From the NCBI GenBank assembly GCA_004211235.1, contig SEEY01000132.1, positions 1-8,619 on the forward strand: a stretch of 8,619 bases of DNA. Reading direction: 5' to 3'. A program made the position numbers and the translations under genes. This document shows, piece after piece, positions 7,890 through 8,619 of this stretch (positions are counted from its first letter, which is position 1; every line of letters starts with the position of its first letter). Source of the DNA: Rubrivivax sp. (GTDB taxonomy: Bacteria > Pseudomonadota > Gammaproteobacteria > Burkholderiales > Burkholderiaceae). A model generated the notes under the pieces. That model was not told where the DNA came from. It ran no database searches and saw only the letters and a program-made list of their open reading frames with translations.

Positions 7890-7907
7890 TTGCAGCTTCC
7901 GTGCCAA
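7890..7907 (-). promoter_or_regulatory. Sigma-54 (RpoN) promoter of the torF-glnK-amtB operon
   Basis: The minus strand reads TTGGCACGGAAGCTGCAA. It matches the -24 element YTGGCACG in full and the -12 element TTGCW except for C in place of the first T. The GG of -24 and GC of -12 are separated by exactly 10 nt, the required spacing. Transcription should start near 7880, about 40 nt before the first gene's ATG. The motif is oriented towards the nitrogen operon. Confidence 0.88.
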
Positions 7908-7997
7908 GTCCCCACCGCCCACACACCGCACAAAACTGGGACGGGCGCGCCCACAACGCATGCGGGCGCACCAAACGAGATCAATTCCGCCCCCGAT

Positions 7998-8014
7998 TGC
8001 ACCGATAACGTGCG
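7998..8014. promoter_or_regulatory. NtrC-type enhancer dyad
   Basis: TGCAC, 7 nt, GTGCG matches the NtrC consensus TGCAC-N7-GTGCA at 9 of 10 positions. It lies about 118-134 bp upstream of the predicted sigma-54 start, the usual enhancer distance. A second, much weaker half-like site (CGCAC at 7927-7931, spacing N7 to GGACG) lies nearer the promoter and I do not call it. Confidence 0.72.
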
Positions 8015-8113
8015 CCGGCGGCAATAGCACCGGCGTGCGGCCGCCAGAACGGCCGGCTAGACTGCTCCGCCACCGGCTTCCGGGGCTTTCCCAAAGCGTC
8101 CAGCGCCCACCCG
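8015..8113 (+). other. Upstream region of the yifB-like gene, no firm promoter
   Basis: This 99-bp stretch leads to the divergent yifB-like gene. TAGACT at 8058-8063 resembles a -10 box with a 50-nt leader, but no -35 partner is seen at 16-18 nt, and no Shine-Dalgarno precedes the ATG. A GCAC-CGGC-GTGC dyad at about 8027-8038 resembles the NtrC half-sites, but its 4-nt spacing is wrong. Confidence 0.3.
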
Positions 8114-8619
8114 ATGAGCCTTGCCACCGTCCACTCGCGCGCCCTCGACGGCCTGGCCGCCGCGCCGGTCACGGTGGAAGTGCACCTCGCCAATGGCCTG
8201 CCGAGCTTCACCGTGGTGGGGCTGGCCGACACCGAGGTCAAGGAAGCCCGCGAACGTGTGCGCGCTGCGCTGCACAACAGCGGTCTGGGCTTTCCCGCCA
8301 ACAAGCGCATCACCGTCAACCTGGCGCCCGCCGACCTGCCCAAGGAGGGCGGCCGCTTCGACCTGCCCATGGCGCTGGGCCTGCTGGCCGCCAATGGCCA
8401 GATCGATCCGGCGCGTCTGTCAGGCTTCGAATGCGCGGGCGAGCTGTCGCTGGCCGGCGAGTTGCGCGCGGTGCGCGGCGCCCTGGCGATGGCACTGGCG
8501 CTGCGCCAGGCTGGTGCGCAGCGCGAGCTGCTGCTGCCCGAGGCCAGTGCGGCCGAGGCGGCGCTGGTGGACGGCCTGGCGGTGCGCCAGGCCCGGCACC
8601 TGCTCGACGTCGTCGCCGC
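8114..8619 (+). CDS. YifB/ComM-family Mg-chelatase-like AAA ATPase, N-terminal part, cut by the window edge
   Basis: The frame opens with ATG at 8114 and is open at the right edge after 168 residues; full-length members have about 500. It starts MSLATVHSRALDGL and continues with VEVHLANGLPSFTVVGLAD (21-39) and RITVNLAPADLPKEGGRFDL (65-84), then FECAGELSLAGELRAVRGAL (105-124). This is the conserved N-terminal ChlI-like (ribosomal S5 domain 2-like) domain that precedes the AAA ATPase module, which lies beyond the window. In naturally competent bacteria ComM is a branch-migration helicase for DNA integration; elsewhere YifB's role is less clear. It is the only plus-strand gene and is divergent from the nitrogen operon, so shared regulation is possible but not shown. 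Family assignment is firm; whether it acts in transformation here is unknown. Confidence 0.93.
   Translation, partial: MSLATVHSRALDGLAAAPVTVEVHLANGLPSFTVVGLADTEVKEARERVRAALHNSGLGFPANKRITVNLAPADLPKEGGRFDLPMALGLLAANGQIDPARLSGFECAGELSLAGELRAVRGALAMALALRQAGAQRELLLPEASAAEAALVDGLAVRQARHLLDVVA

Noticed and set aside
7943..7969. Palindrome GGGCGCGCCC and a GCGCCC/GGGCGC pair between promoter and enhancer
   Set aside because: Short G/C-only palindromes arise easily in this composition; neither matches a known operator.
7979..7992. Possible IHF site (ATCAA core) between the NtrC dyad and the sigma-54 promoter
   Set aside because: Only the ATCAA half is present; the TTR part of the consensus is missing at the right spacing.
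7841..8002. 54-codon N-terminal extension of the TorF-family gene
   Set aside because: It would cover the sigma-54 promoter and put the signal peptide internally; AGGAGA before 7840 marks the true start.
7981..8394. 137-codon minus-strand open frame opposite yifB
   Set aside because: No recognisable domain; the plus-strand YifB N-terminus is clear.

Overview
The window is GC-rich, gene-dense and reads as ordinary chromosomal DNA of a betaproteobacterium. The order Burkholderiales is likely, and something near Rubrivivax, Leptothrix or Roseateles is possible. The grounds are the codon usage, the 'proteobacterial' GshA type of glutamate-cysteine ligase, and a porin-glnK-amtB nitrogen cluster. 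The genus is an inference. I see no insertion sequence, phage gene, CRISPR array, tRNA or rRNA.

Layout, in the direction of transcription (right to left, minus strand, except the last gene). At the right edge, 8114-8619 (+) is the N-terminal third of a YifB/ComM-type AAA ATPase, transcribed divergently from everything else. The divergent intergenic region (7841-8113) carries a well-formed sigma-54 promoter and an upstream NtrC-type dyad, both positioned to drive a three-gene operon: a TorF-family outer-membrane protein (7112-7840), the PII signalling protein GlnK (6751-7089) and the ammonium transporter AmtB (5190-6713). Two hairpins (5154-5180 and 5108-5135, the second with a T-tract) close that operon. 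A membrane-bound GGDEF diguanylate cyclase with intact catalytic and inhibitory sites follows (3948-5072), then glutamate-cysteine ligase gshA (2629-3894). A 280-bp intergenic region with three separate inverted-repeat structures follows gshA. Then come the potassium transporter kup (435-2348) and the first 115 residues of a BenE-family transporter that runs off the left edge (1-346).

How they work together. TorF, GlnK and AmtB form a nitrogen-limitation module: outer-membrane passage (inferred), PII sensing with a uridylylatable Tyr51, and inner-membrane ammonium uptake gated by GlnK, under NtrC/RpoN control. The cyclase and gshA stand on separate transcription units; no gshB is visible beside gshA. 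kup and the BenE-like gene are probably unrelated functionally.

The window does not show an obvious new system. The points most worth checking are the compound palindromic element after gshA, the TorF-GlnK-AmtB association, an unusual glycine-rich segment in GshA, and two genes (the cyclase and benE) with the same TATGCT-N8-ATG arrangement and no Shine-Dalgarno, which suggests leaderless transcripts.
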